Source: Candidatus Sumerlaeota bacterium (GTDB lineage Bacteria; Sumerlaeota; Sumerlaeia; JAFGJS01). From it: DNA of 48,964 nt. Every line of letters starts with the position of its first letter. The stretch's first letter is position 1. Where the stretch lies: the NCBI GenBank assembly GCA_016928995.1, contig JAFGJS010000072.1, positions 1 to 48,964 of the forward strand. Direction: 5' to 3'. Below are positions 1 to 8,531 of the stretch, piece by piece. A program made the translations under genes and the position numbers. Below the pieces are notes generated by a model. It saw nothing but the letters and a program-made list of their open reading frames with translations. It had not been told where the DNA came from and made no database searches.

Positions 1-181
1 CCGATAACATTTTTATTTCATGGAGTGACACCATTTCCAGATAAATTCCTTTTGGTTGCGGCTACGCCGCGCTATGCTGGTATGTCATACGCTTACAGCG
101 CTTCACTATATATTGCCTTTCAACATTACTATCGTACTTGGCTGTGCCACATCATTGCTATCGTTCTACGCGGCTAAATGG
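1..181. other. Gene-free left edge
   Basis: No coding region is supported here. The only structure seen is a short palindrome at 58-70 (GCGGC-TAC-GCCGC). This is the region downstream of the minus-strand polyferredoxin gene that ends at 182. No T-run terminator is evident. Confidence 0.5.
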
Positions 182-1474
182 CTACAGACATTGCTTCTCC
201 TGTAAAATCTTGGATGACGGATCTTCAGGGCAATACGGGATGCAGCGCGCACAGCTGAAACACGTGGCGCGATCCACGTTGTACTCATCGCGCGTGCGAT
301 GCACCGAACTGCCCAAAATCAGCAGGCCGAACGCCAGCCCGGCGAACGCGCCGGCTCCCGCGCCGCCGATGCGGAACGCCTGGCGCAGGCTTCGCGCGTC
401 CGCCAGCAGTTCTTGCTTCGTGGCGCCGGACATGCGAAAGGCGTCGCTGGCGTTCGTGGAACCTTCCACCCAGCCGGCGTCCTCCACGGCCACTCGCTCA
501 GCCAGGGCAACAGTTCGATGCGCGCGGGAGAGAGGCCCGCCCGCGAACCAGCCGATAGCGCCGCCGCCGATGAGCAGCGCTGGAATCAGCGCGAACAGCA
601 TGGCCAGCCTTCGCACGCCATGCGCGCGCGGCTCCCTGGGCGGCTGCGTCGGCGTGTTGATCGCGCCGAAGGGGCAAGAGTTTTCGCATAAACGGCACAA
701 GGTGCAGCGCTCCGGCGCGATGCTCATGTGCCACTTGCTCAGCCGCGACATCCATCCCAGCAACACGCCGTACGGGCAAAAATACCGGCAGTATGGCCGT
801 GCGATGAACACGCCCACAAGCAGAAATCCAGCGCCAAGCCAGAGCGTCTGCCAATGGCCGGTCAGGCGAAACAGCGGCACGAACGGATCGAAGCGGCAGA
901 TGATGAAATCCGCGCGCGTGGCGGCGAAAAGCACGGCGGCGCCGAGATAGATGTACGGAAAGACGCCCAGCGCGCGGTCGATCCAGCGCGGCACGGCGAT
1001 TGGCTTGAGCGCGAACAAATCCTGAATCGCGCCCAGCGGACAGACTCCGCCGCAATAAATGCGCCCGAACAGCAACGCGAAAAACAACGGCGCAAGAAAA
1101 ACGATCAGCGTGCCATAACTCACGGCATACTCCGGATCGAACAGCGCCAGCGACATGTTCTGAATCGCTCCAATGGCGCAGATGCAGCCCTGCTTGTAAA
1201 AGCCGAAGTAGAGCAGGGAAAAAATCGTCAGCCCCAGCATGCCACGCCGGGTACGTTTCTTCAGCACGAAATACGTGCCCAGCGACAGTGCGCCCAGCAG
1301 CACGGCTGCGTCCAGAAATTCATAAAACCACGGCGCCGGAGCGGCATGCTGATATTGCGGAAAATTGTAGCCGCTCTCGAAGTCCGGCTTGGGAAAACGC
1401 TGCTCCGCAGCCCAGGCCATGCCCAGCAAGGCCATCGTTCCCGCAGCCAGCCATATGCGCGGTTTGAGCCTCAT
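182..1474 (-). CDS. NapH/RdxA-like membrane polyferredoxin
   Basis: This 430-residue inner-membrane iron-sulfur protein probably passes electrons between the quinone pool and periplasmic or cytoplasmic partners, like NapH, NosR and CcoG relatives. Several hydrophobic segments are seen (about 8-23, 52-71, 78-94, 120-137, 168-185, 210-226, 288-312 and 370-390). Two CxxxCP motifs typical of NapH-type proteins occur at C141/C145 and C229/C233. A ferredoxin-type cluster motif lies at C257-C260-C263-C267 and a second at the extreme C-terminus (C405-C408-C411-C415). NapH is usually under 300 residues, so the extra C-terminal membrane-plus-ferredoxin part is an extension. The start codon overlaps the stop of the upstream NapG-like gene by 4 bp (ATGA), so the two are probably translationally coupled. 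It is the last gene of a five-gene minus-strand operon. The family is secure; the precise partner is inference. Confidence 0.85.
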   Translation of the reverse strand: MRLKPRIWLAAGTMALLGMAWAAEQRFPKPDFESGYNFPQYQHAAPAPWFYEFLDAAVLLGALSLGTYFVLKKRTRRGMLGLTIFSLLYFGFYKQGCICAIGAIQNMSLALFDPEYAVSYGTLIVFLAPLFFALLFGRIYCGGVCPLGAIQDLFALKPIAVPRWIDRALGVFPYIYLGAAVLFAATRADFIICRFDPFVPLFRLTGHWQTLWLGAGFLLVGVFIARPYCRYFCPYGVLLGWMSRLSKWHMSIAPERCTLCRLCENSCPFGAINTPTQPPREPRAHGVRRLAMLFALIPALLIGGGAIGWFAGGPLSRAHRTVALAERVAVEDAGWVEGSTNASDAFRMSGATKQELLADARSLRQAFRIGGAGAGAFAGLAFGLLILGSSVHRTRDEYNVDRATCFSCARCIPYCPEDPSSKILQEKQCL

Positions 1475-2067
1475 CGCACGCGCCTTGTCTTGAGCGGAAC
1501 TTTATCCGGATCGTAGCCGCGCAACAGGTACGGCTTGTCCGCGGGCACGCGCTTGTAGGCGTTCGACGGACACTTGCGCGCGATGGAGCACTGATTGCAA
1601 TTGATACAGCGGTCATGGCGGACTTGCAGGAAAAAGGAGCCATTGCCGAACGCCAGACACGGCTTGACGCATTTGCCGCAGCCGATGCACAACTCCTCGT
1701 CAATGTTGTACTCATAGTACGGCTCTTCGACGAAGACGCGCTCGATGGCGCCGGCCGGACAGAGCAAATTTTCCGCGCCGGTGTTCAGGTCCGTGATCCC
1801 CGGCTGGAAATAGCCGAAGCAAAGGTCGCAGTAGCCGCAGATTTCGTAATTCTGCACGCACTTGACCGCCGAGGGATTCAGCACGCATTCCGTGGCGCAT
1901 TGGCCGCACTGGATGCAGATGTCCGGATCGAGCTGCCAGACCCACTCGCGGCGGCGCGCCTGACCCACGGTCGCCGCGCCCAATCCGCCCAGCGCCAGCG
2001 TGGCGCCCACGCCCAAGGCGCCGCGCAAAAATCCGCGACGGGAGGGCTGCCGTGAATCGTCAGACAT
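1471..2067 (-). CDS. NapG-like Tat-secreted ferredoxin with four Cys clusters
   Basis: This 198-residue protein is probably an exported electron carrier working with the membrane polyferredoxin encoded next. A twin-arginine signal (SRRGFLRG, residues 9-16) is followed by a hydrophobic stretch to about residue 33. Cysteines fall in ferredoxin spacing: C51/54/57/61 with C70, C77/80/83 with C103, C127/130/133/137, and C154/157/160/166. That gives up to four [4Fe-4S] clusters, as in NapG. The start at 2067 was chosen over an in-frame upstream codon at 2157 because it is preceded by a strong AAAGGGGGG ribosome site and puts the Tat motif at the N-terminus. It overlaps the upstream 80-residue gene by 8 bp and the downstream gene by 4 bp. 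No nitrate or nitrite reductase lies nearby, so the usual Nap role is not implied. Confidence 0.85.
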   Translation of the reverse strand: MSDDSRQPSRRGFLRGALGVGATLALGGLGAATVGQARRREWVWQLDPDICIQCGQCATECVLNPSAVKCVQNYEICGYCDLCFGYFQPGITDLNTGAENLLCPAGAIERVFVEEPYYEYNIDEELCIGCGKCVKPCLAFGNGSFFLQVRHDRCINCNQCSIARKCPSNAYKRVPADKPYLLRGYDPDKVPLKTRRVR

Positions 2068-2302
2068 GATCGCCCCCCTTTCCGCCGCGAGTGATGAAGC
2101 GCTCCTTGGGCGGTAGGCTGCATCGCCCCCACGCGCCGCACGCGCCGCAATCTTCATGATTCAGGCACGAGGAAACCGGCGCCCCGGTTTGGCTGCGCCG
2201 CCAGGCCAGCGCGCCGCCCAACGCGCCAAGTCCAAGCAGCATGCCTCCGCGCGCAAGGTTGCGGAAAAATTCGCGGCGGTTGATGTCTCGATCTGGAATC
2301 AT
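2060..2302 (-). CDS. Small Tat-signal protein with a four-Cys motif
   Basis: This 80-residue protein has a twin-arginine motif (NRREFFRN, residues 8-15), one hydrophobic segment (about 19-34), and a short tail with four cysteines (C46, C52, C55, C61). The tail could bind a metal or a single iron-sulfur cluster. Nothing else is recognisable. The ATG at 2302 is preferred over the ATG at 2311 because a GAGGA ribosome site lies about 9 bp upstream of it, but touches the one at 2311. The gene overlaps the following NapG-like gene by 8 bp. A repeat element (2319-2447) separates it from the NHL gene upstream. Its Tat signal matches that of the NapG-like protein, so it may be exported folded with its cofactor and act as a small subunit. 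Function is inference. Confidence 0.7.
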   Translation of the reverse strand: MIPDRDINRREFFRNLARGGMLLGLGALGGALAWRRSQTGAPVSSCLNHEDCGACGAWGRCSLPPKERFITRGGKGGDHV

Positions 2303-2318
2303 GATCAACATTCCTCAG

Positions 2319-2447
2319 AGCGTGTGTAAAAAAAGTGTGGCACGGGCGTCTCGCCCGTGATTTTCAGCGGGAAAAAAGATTTTCCCGAGATGTTCATGGG
2401 CAAGATGCCCATGCCACGATTTATGCTATCCTTTTTTACACACGTTC
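2319..2447. repeat. Dispersed nested-hairpin element, copy 1
   Basis: About 129 bp with terminal inverted repeats (CGTGTGTAAAAAAAG at 2321-2335; its complement at about 2431-2445). Inside are two short perfect palindromes: CACGGGCG-TCT-CGCCCGTG (2341-2359) and CATGGGCA-AGA-TGCCCATG (2395-2413). An intermediate pairing GTGGCA/TGCCAC (2337-2342 with 2412-2417) makes a three-level nested dyad. A second copy lies at 10619-10750. It fills the gap between the NHL stop codon (2448) and the ribosome site of the small Tat gene. No coding capacity is expected. Confidence 0.85.
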
Positions 2448-3461
2448 TTAGTCGATATAAGGAGCAAGTCCCTCTTCAAAAATCCGCGCCTGTTTCCACG
2501 ATGGATCCAAAATATAAACGCGGCCTTGCGCGCCGGCATCCAACGCCAGACCGGTCACTCCGCTATCAAACGACTCGGGCGGAGCCACGTAGCCAATGAA
2601 TGCGCCGTCCTTGCTATAATGCTTCACCCGCTCGATGCCCTTTTCGCTGGTCACGAACGAGCCGTCGGGAAGCTGCACGATATGCGTCGGATTGCAGCAG
2701 CCGCAAAACTCCTCAGCCTCCCAACCCGACTTGCCCCAATGGCCCGTTCGCTCGCCGTCCGGCGTGTAATGCTCCACACGCAACCGGCCCGGATTGACGA
2801 TCCACACGCCGTCACCGTTGACGTCCAGCGTAAGATCGAAATACGGACTGGGAATGATAAATCCTCCCTGCTCTTCGCCGTTGGGATTCACACCGTCAAT
2901 CGCCTCCAGCAATTGGCCGGTCTTGTCGAACTTCCACACCCGCCGGTTGCCGTAATCCGCCACGTAAACCAGTGCTGGCCCCGCCGCGATGGCGGTGATC
3001 TCGGCCAGCTCGCCCAGATCGCCCCACTCCGCCTCAAGCTCGCCTTGCTGATTGAGCTGAACCACTCGACGGGAAAACGCGGCGTAAAGTTTTCCGTCCT
3101 TGTCCACATCGATGCAGCGCACGGGTTCGTCGAGCTCAATCCGCTTCGCTTCTTCGCCGTTCTTGACGACCAAAATCTCATTGCCGCCGCAGACATACAG
3201 CGTACCGGAAGCGTCAAGCGCCAGGTCTTTTGGATGATCCAGCGGCAGGGGAATCGCCCCAACCTCGCGCCATGCCGCCTGCGGCGCTTCATCTGTCTTG
3301 CGCAGGGCGTCCATGTCGTACTGATACGGATTCTGCTCGGCTGGCTTCGTCACGGTCTCGCGCACGTCTCGCAGCATGGTCAGGACGCCCCAAACCATCA
3401 GGCATCCCACGCCGCCCAGCAGCCCTATGCTCAGCATCAGATTTTTCGTTCGATGGTTCAT
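2448..3461 (-). CDS. Membrane-anchored NHL-type beta-propeller
   Basis: This 337-residue protein has one N-terminal membrane helix (about 8-30) and then a repeat-built body (about 65-335) resembling NHL/six-bladed propellers. Each blade has a signature such as ALDASGTLYV, VYVADYGNRRVWKF or GLALDAGAQGRVYILD. It should face the periplasm. A cysteine cluster FCGCCNPTH (C253, C255, C256) sits in one blade and could bind a metal or heme-like cofactor, or form disulfides; this is inference. The start overlaps the stop of the upstream PQQ-like gene by 4 bp (ATGA), indicating coupling. The two propellers and three iron-sulfur/Tat genes form one operon. The substrate is unknown; NHL folds often mediate protein contacts or act as dehydrogenase-like scaffolds. 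Confidence 0.8.
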   Translation of the reverse strand: MNHRTKNLMLSIGLLGGVGCLMVWGVLTMLRDVRETVTKPAEQNPYQYDMDALRKTDEAPQAAWREVGAIPLPLDHPKDLALDASGTLYVCGGNEILVVKNGEEAKRIELDEPVRCIDVDKDGKLYAAFSRRVVQLNQQGELEAEWGDLGELAEITAIAAGPALVYVADYGNRRVWKFDKTGQLLEAIDGVNPNGEEQGGFIIPSPYFDLTLDVNGDGVWIVNPGRLRVEHYTPDGERTGHWGKSGWEAEEFCGCCNPTHIVQLPDGSFVTSEKGIERVKHYSKDGAFIGYVAPPESFDSGVTGLALDAGAQGRVYILDPSWKQARIFEEGLAPYID

Positions 3462-4939
3462 GGCGCTTCGCGCTCCGCTCGCAAATCAAGACAGATCATC
3501 GTCCTCGAATCGCGCAGGATCAAACGGCCGTCCACCATCGCCATCGGCGCCCAGGCATCCCGGCCGTGCAACGCCTGCACGCTGGCGAGTTCCGCGTACT
3601 CCCCGCCGTCCGCACGGGCCATCAGCAACTTGCCGTCATCGTTCAACAACAGGACTTTGTTATCCGCGATCAGGTAAGGCCCCAGTCCAAAACGGCGCGT
3701 CTTTCCACTATTCCATACCACGCCGCCGTCCGCGGCGTCCAGATCAAAGCAGACCAACTGGCGCTTCATGCCGCCGCCGTCGGCGGTCATCACGCTGTAT
3801 ATCCGGCCTTGATAAAAGATCGGAGTTTGCTGTTCGCAGGCAAGCTCCGTCTTGTCCAATCGCCGTTCCAGCTGCGCCGTATATAATCCATCATCCTGAT
3901 GCTCGATGCGCAGAATCATCGACCCGGCGCCGTAGCCGGCGGTCACGAACACCCGGTTTGCATCCAACTGCACCGGCGACGGCACAACCACGGAGACGTT
4001 CCAGTCCTGCGATTCCCACAGTATCGCGCCCACGTCGCCGCCGTCCGCCGCGATCCCCGCGATGCCGCCAACGGCGCTATAGACGTACATCCGCCGTCCG
4101 GCCAGTTGCATCGGGAAGATCGAGGAGTGCGACATCTGCCAGCCGCGCGGATTGGGCGAGCGCCAGCGCTCCGCGCCGGTCTGCAGATTCAGCCCAATCA
4201 GCAGCGCATCCGGTCCGCCCGGCGCCAGCACGACCGTATCGCCGTCGATCAGCGGGCATTGCCCGGCGTACCATAGCGGCGCCTTCGCGCCATATTGCCT
4301 TACCAGATCAACGCCCCACTTGAATTCACCGGTCAGCGCGTCGCAGCACAGCACGTGGCACTTCGGGCCGATCGTGACGACACATCCGCCGCCAACCGCG
4401 GGCACGGTGCGGCTGATGCCATGATTGCGCTTGATTTTCACGTCATACGCCCGCCGCCAGAGCTCCGCGCCGCTCTCCAGCGCAAAGCAGCGCAGCATGT
4501 CCGCCCGCTCCTGCTCGTCGTAATCCAGCACGTAGACGCGGCCGTTCCACACCGCCGCCCCGGCGTGCCCCTCGCCGAGTTCCAGCCGCCAGAGTTCGGG
4601 CGGCCCGCCCTCCGGCCAGGCGTCGAGCAACGGCGGCGAATCTTCCGCGATGTTGTTAAAATCCTCGCCGCGAAAGCGCGGCCAGGCGCCTTGCGCCGGT
4701 TGCATCGGCGCCGGGTGGGTGGTTAGAATTGGCGCGTCGTTGAAAACCAGGAAATGTCCTTCCAGGTCGACCTGCTTCTCCAGCGCCTTGCGCTGAGCCG
4801 CGCCATCCATCCCGGGCGTGCGCAACGGCAGATCCACCGCCGCCGGGGTTTGCATCCACCACGCCAGCGAAACAATCGCCAGGATCGCCGAGATCAACGT
4901 CGCGATCCGCCCAATCTGTTTCGGCTCCAAGTCCATCAT
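3458..4939 (-). CDS. Membrane-anchored PQQ-like beta-propeller
   Basis: This protein of about 493 residues has an N-terminal membrane anchor and a periplasmic beta-propeller of PQQ-like blades. The repeated pattern is hydrophobic-strand, D/N-G, then TG-x-E-L/K-W (for example ALESGAELWRR, ALTGEFKWGV, LQTGAERWRS). It starts with the WPRFRGEDFNN type motif common in PQQ-like propellers. Whether a quinone cofactor binds cannot be told; these folds often do not bind PQQ. An in-frame GTG at 4957 would add six residues, but a GGAG sits too close to it; the ATG at 4939 was chosen, without a strong ribosome site. It is the first gene of the minus-strand operon, is coupled by a 4-bp overlap to the NHL gene, and is divergent from the surface-protein gene at 5209. 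Confidence 0.8.
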   Translation of the reverse strand: MMDLEPKQIGRIATLISAILAIVSLAWWMQTPAAVDLPLRTPGMDGAAQRKALEKQVDLEGHFLVFNDAPILTTHPAPMQPAQGAWPRFRGEDFNNIAEDSPPLLDAWPEGGPPELWRLELGEGHAGAAVWNGRVYVLDYDEQERADMLRCFALESGAELWRRAYDVKIKRNHGISRTVPAVGGGCVVTIGPKCHVLCCDALTGEFKWGVDLVRQYGAKAPLWYAGQCPLIDGDTVVLAPGGPDALLIGLNLQTGAERWRSPNPRGWQMSHSSIFPMQLAGRRMYVYSAVGGIAGIAADGGDVGAILWESQDWNVSVVVPSPVQLDANRVFVTAGYGAGSMILRIEHQDDGLYTAQLERRLDKTELACEQQTPIFYQGRIYSVMTADGGGMKRQLVCFDLDAADGGVVWNSGKTRRFGLGPYLIADNKVLLLNDDGKLLMARADGGEYAELASVQALHGRDAWAPMAMVDGRLILRDSRTMICLDLRAEREAP

Positions 4940-5208
4940 GCCATACTTGTCTCGCACTCCATTTTAAAAAGTATGATCTTTGGATGATCCACAGATCTCA
5001 TACGTATAGCAAAAGCTTTCTTAAAGGCTGCATCGATCCATATGAAAAGACCGTCTTTCGCAACGATAACGCCTTTTATTGTTCTTTTGTATTGATTTTA
5101 CGATCTAATTTTATATAAATATTATTTGGTTTTATGTCTTTCTATATTTTTGTTTTTTTGCGCTGTTACATTGTTGATCTTGAAATCAATCCAATGGGGA
5201 ACTGAACA
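4940..5208. other. Divergent AT-rich intergenic region
   Basis: About 270 bp between two divergently transcribed genes. It is strikingly AT-rich from about 5080 to 5170 compared with its GC-rich neighbours and probably holds promoters for both directions. A ribosome site (GGGGA, about 8 bp before the ATG at 5209) is seen at its right end. Confidence 0.55.
5092..5119 (+). promoter_or_regulatory. Candidate sigma-70-like promoter
   Basis: TTGATT (5092-5097) and TATAAA (5114-5119) are separated by 16 bp, about 90 bp upstream of the surface-protein start at 5209. The match is decent, but the surrounding region is so AT-rich that chance matches are likely. Confidence 0.25.
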
Positions 5209-8200
5209 ATGCGTTTATCTGTCGGGGTTTTGACGTTACTACTGATTTCCAGCCTCTATTCGCCGATTGCCTCTGCATTCAGCGGCGCAGGCAGCGGCAC
5301 AGTCGGCGATCCCTATGTCATCACCGACGTCATGCAGTTGCAGGAGATGCAGGACGACCTCGCGGCGCATTACATCCTAGGCAATGACATCGACGCCACG
5401 TCCACCTCGCTGTGGAACGACGCCAGCACATCAACCGATACGCTTGAAGGTTTCGATCCCGTCGGCGACGATACGAATGCCTTCCTGGGATCGCTCGACG
5501 GCGACGGCTTTGCGATCTCCAATCTCTATATCAATCGTCCGGAAGAATTCTATATTGGCTTGTTTGGCTATGCCGACGAAGGCAGCTCCATCACGAATCT
5601 TAGCCTTGTCGATTGCGACATCTCAGGAGCCGTATATGTCGGAACATTGGCGGGGCGCGCCAGGATGACCATGACGAATTGCGACGCGATAGGAGTCATA
5701 CACAATGATGATATGATGCTCGTTGGAGGATTAATCGGCTCATTGTACTACGGCTCGATCTCCCAATGTCATGCTGATGTCGATATCAATGCAGCTTCAT
5801 ATTGTGAAACTATCGGCGGATTGGCAGGACTCAATAATCATAGCACGCTATCAGAATGCACCTCAACTGGCGACATTAATGGAGTCTGTTTTACCGTCGG
5901 CGGTTTGGTTGGAGAGAACAGCTACGGATTGATTTACCGTTGCCACACAACCTCTCAATTCAATCTAACTGAAGAACCAAATATTATCGGCGGATTGGCT
6001 GGCTACAATATTGGCTCTTCAGGAGAGTTCAGCGAGGAGGGCGCGATCATTGAGTGCTCTGCCGAAAACTCTGTCCATGGCTATAATCACACCGGCGGTT
6101 TAGTTGGTATTATGGACCGGGGTCTGATTACAAAATGTCGAGTCAACACCGACGCCGCAGGAAACCTATATGTTGGTGGAATCGTCGGGAAAGCAGAAGA
6201 TGGAGCGATCATCCAATGCCATGTGACGGGAACCATCAGCGGCGGCAGCTTCATCGGAGGAGTGGCCGGATTTTATGGCGACTGCGAAATCAAACAATGC
6301 TACGTCGAAGGAATCATTTCAGGTGATAATCCCTGCGGCTTGTCCGACTGGGGATTTGGACCGGTTTCGCAATGTTATGTGGCGGCGGAACTTGACGCAA
6401 GCATCGAAGCATTCGCCTTAGTCTGCAAAAACGGAGACGGCCCCTTTCAGGATTCATTTTGGGACGCGACCTTGAATCCCGGAATTTCCGCAACAGGTGA
6501 TTTTGGCACGGATCCGGTCAATTGCTACGGCGTATCGGAAGCGGAGTTGATGCGGAAGACGACGTTCGAGGGAACAGGCGGCTATGCGCTGACCGAGGCG
6601 TGGGATTTCGCTTCGAACGATGGCGTGTGGTGGATTATTGAAGACGAGACCATGCCATTCTTTCAGTGGGAGTATCTCGGCTCGCGCTTGACATGGGCGC
6701 TATCCGACGGTGAAACCACGGGCGCAGCAGAGCAGACTGTCGTCGTCGAATGGAGCGATCCGGTCACCAGTTTCACGATTCCTGATGATTTGACATTGAT
6801 CAATTGCACGGCCGGCGGCCTGATGGATTACGGCACATCGGCCAGTTTCAACGTTACCGCATCGAGCGAAGGCGCCTTCAGCGTGCGCGTGACATCCGGC
6901 TGCGTCACGAACGCCGAAGGCCGGTTGAATCTGAATTCCAATTTGCTTGTGGCGAATTACATGGAGCCGCCTGCGGCGCCTGCGGATTTGAGCGCGACAG
7001 CGACTTCGCAGACGCTGATCCAGTTGACCTGGACCGACAATGCGGATGATGAATCCGGCTTTGAACTGGAACGCAGCCTGAACGGCGTGGATAGCTGGAC
7101 GCTGATTACGTCTCCCACGGCGAACGTGGAGGCGTACGATGACGCGCCTTTATCGCCGGCGACCACGTATCATTACCGCGTCCGAGCCGTGAATGCGGGC
7201 TGCGCATCGGCATGGTCGAACATCGCGGCTGCCGCAACGCTGCCGAATCCACCTGCCGCGCCGACGGAACTGACCGCGATTGCATCGTCGCAAACGCGCA
7301 TCGAACTGACATGGACCGACAACGCGGATAATGAGACGACTTACACGTTGGAGCGGAGTCCGAACGGAGAGGATGATTGGACCGTCGCGGCCGAGCTGCC
7401 GGAAAACACAAGCGCATGCGCCGATGACGAGCTCACCACCGCGACGCCATACTTCTATCGCCTTCGCGCCGAAAACACCGGCGGCGTTTCGGCATGGTCG
7501 AACATCGCAGAGGCCACGACGCTGCCCGATCTCCCGCTTGCGCCGACAGACATAAGCATCGCGATGACGTCACAGACGCAGATTGCAATCTCCTGGAGAG
7601 ATCGCTCCTACAACGAAACCGGCTTTATCGTTTACAGCGGTCCGGGAGCGCAGGCGCCCGCAACGCCGACGACAACAACCCTGGCCGATGCCGGTCAATT
7701 CACCACAACTGGTTTGGCGATCAACGCGCAATACGCCTTCCAGGTCGCGGCCACGAACGCCGCCGGCGACAGCGCAAAAACGGAGAACGTCACCACGTGG
7801 ACCTTGGCCGCCATGCCTGCGGTGTTGGAAGCGGGCAATCCTACCACGGATTCCCTGGAGCTCGCCGTCGGCGCGGATGACGGCAATCCGACGCACACCT
7901 TATATGCCATGTATTGCGAAACAACTAAGCAATGGCTGGCGGCGTCCGGCACGCTGGAATCGGCGGCGGCGTACCAGACGCGCGCGGATTGGGGCGACAT
8001 CACCGTGCGCGGTTTGACCAAGGGGACGACCTACACGTTCCATGCCGTCGCGCAAAACGGCGCGAGGATCGACACCCTGCCCGGACCTTCGGTCTCGCTG
8101 GCCACGCTGCTTCCGGTTTACATCCTGACCGTCATTGCGGAAAATGGCGTGGTCGTGCGCGATCCGGACGCCGGCTCATACATCGAGGGAACGACAGTCA

Positions 8201-8466
8201 CGCTGACAGCGGAAGCGGCGGCCAGCCATGCATTCACAGGCTGGAGCGGCGACGTTCCATCCGGCGATGAAACCGACAATCCCTTGTCCATCGTCATGGA
8301 TAACGATAAGACGCTCACCGCCAACTTCCTGGAAATCGTGCCCGTCACCGATGAACAATTGCGCGATTATCTGTTGGGAATCATCTCGCTGACGCCGGGA
8401 CAATGTCTGGGCGCCGACCGTAATCAGGACGGCTACATCGACATCGGCGATTTGCTCGCGCAATAA
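5209..8466 (+). CDS. Secreted GLUG/fibronectin III protein with dockerin-like C-terminus
   Basis: This 1085-residue exported protein begins with a signal peptide (cleavage probably after SPIASA, residue about 23). Residues about 25-430 consist of repeated GG-L-A/V-G units spaced by Cys/Thr-rich strands (GLUG-like beta-helix). A segment at about 490-590 is followed by three fibronectin III-like domains (about 590-680, 682-772, 775-870) with the repeated motif LTWTDNADDE/LTWTDNADNET. Next come another FN3-like stretch and a bacterial repeat domain (about 985-1040, AFTGWSGD with DNDKTLTANF). It ends with a dockerin-like calcium loop, DRNQDGYIDIGD (about 1070-1081). The role is probably adhesion or anchoring; no catalytic motif was recognised. 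It is transcribed alone, divergent from the propeller operon, with a good ribosome site. Confidence 0.85.
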   Translation: MRLSVGVLTLLLISSLYSPIASAFSGAGSGTVGDPYVITDVMQLQEMQDDLAAHYILGNDIDATSTSLWNDASTSTDTLEGFDPVGDDTNAFLGSLDGDGFAISNLYINRPEEFYIGLFGYADEGSSITNLSLVDCDISGAVYVGTLAGRARMTMTNCDAIGVIHNDDMMLVGGLIGSLYYGSISQCHADVDINAASYCETIGGLAGLNNHSTLSECTSTGDINGVCFTVGGLVGENSYGLIYRCHTTSQFNLTEEPNIIGGLAGYNIGSSGEFSEEGAIIECSAENSVHGYNHTGGLVGIMDRGLITKCRVNTDAAGNLYVGGIVGKAEDGAIIQCHVTGTISGGSFIGGVAGFYGDCEIKQCYVEGIISGDNPCGLSDWGFGPVSQCYVAAELDASIEAFALVCKNGDGPFQDSFWDATLNPGISATGDFGTDPVNCYGVSEAELMRKTTFEGTGGYALTEAWDFASNDGVWWIIEDETMPFFQWEYLGSRLTWALSDGETTGAAEQTVVVEWSDPVTSFTIPDDLTLINCTAGGLMDYGTSASFNVTASSEGAFSVRVTSGCVTNAEGRLNLNSNLLVANYMEPPAAPADLSATATSQTLIQLTWTDNADDESGFELERSLNGVDSWTLITSPTANVEAYDDAPLSPATTYHYRVRAVNAGCASAWSNIAAAATLPNPPAAPTELTAIASSQTRIELTWTDNADNETTYTLERSPNGEDDWTVAAELPENTSACADDELTTATPYFYRLRAENTGGVSAWSNIAEATTLPDLPLAPTDISIAMTSQTQIAISWRDRSYNETGFIVYSGPGAQAPATPTTTTLADAGQFTTTGLAINAQYAFQVAATNAAGDSAKTENVTTWTLAAMPAVLEAGNPTTDSLELAVGADDGNPTHTLYAMYCETTKQWLAASGTLESAAAYQTRADWGDITVRGLTKGTTYTFHAVAQNGARIDTLPGPSVSLATLLPVYILTVIAENGVVVRDPDAGSYIEGTTVTLTAEAAASHAFTGWSGDVPSGDETDNPLSIVMDNDKTLTANFLEIVPVTDEQLRDYLLGIISLTPGQCLGADRNQDGYIDIGDLLAQ

Positions 8467-8531
8467 AACGTCAGCCCGGGCCTTGTTTGAACTGAACTTC
8501 CGCCCTCACTCACGGTCGGGCTGCTGCATTT

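Noticed and set aside
2526-3677. A 383-codon open frame antisense to the propeller genes
   Set aside because: It crosses the stop/start overlap of two well-supported genes and has no recognisable domain.
8472-8523. CAGCCCG/CGGGCTG pair after the dockerin-like gene as a terminator
   Set aside because: Only 7 bp of stem with a 38-nt loop and no T-run; too weak to call.
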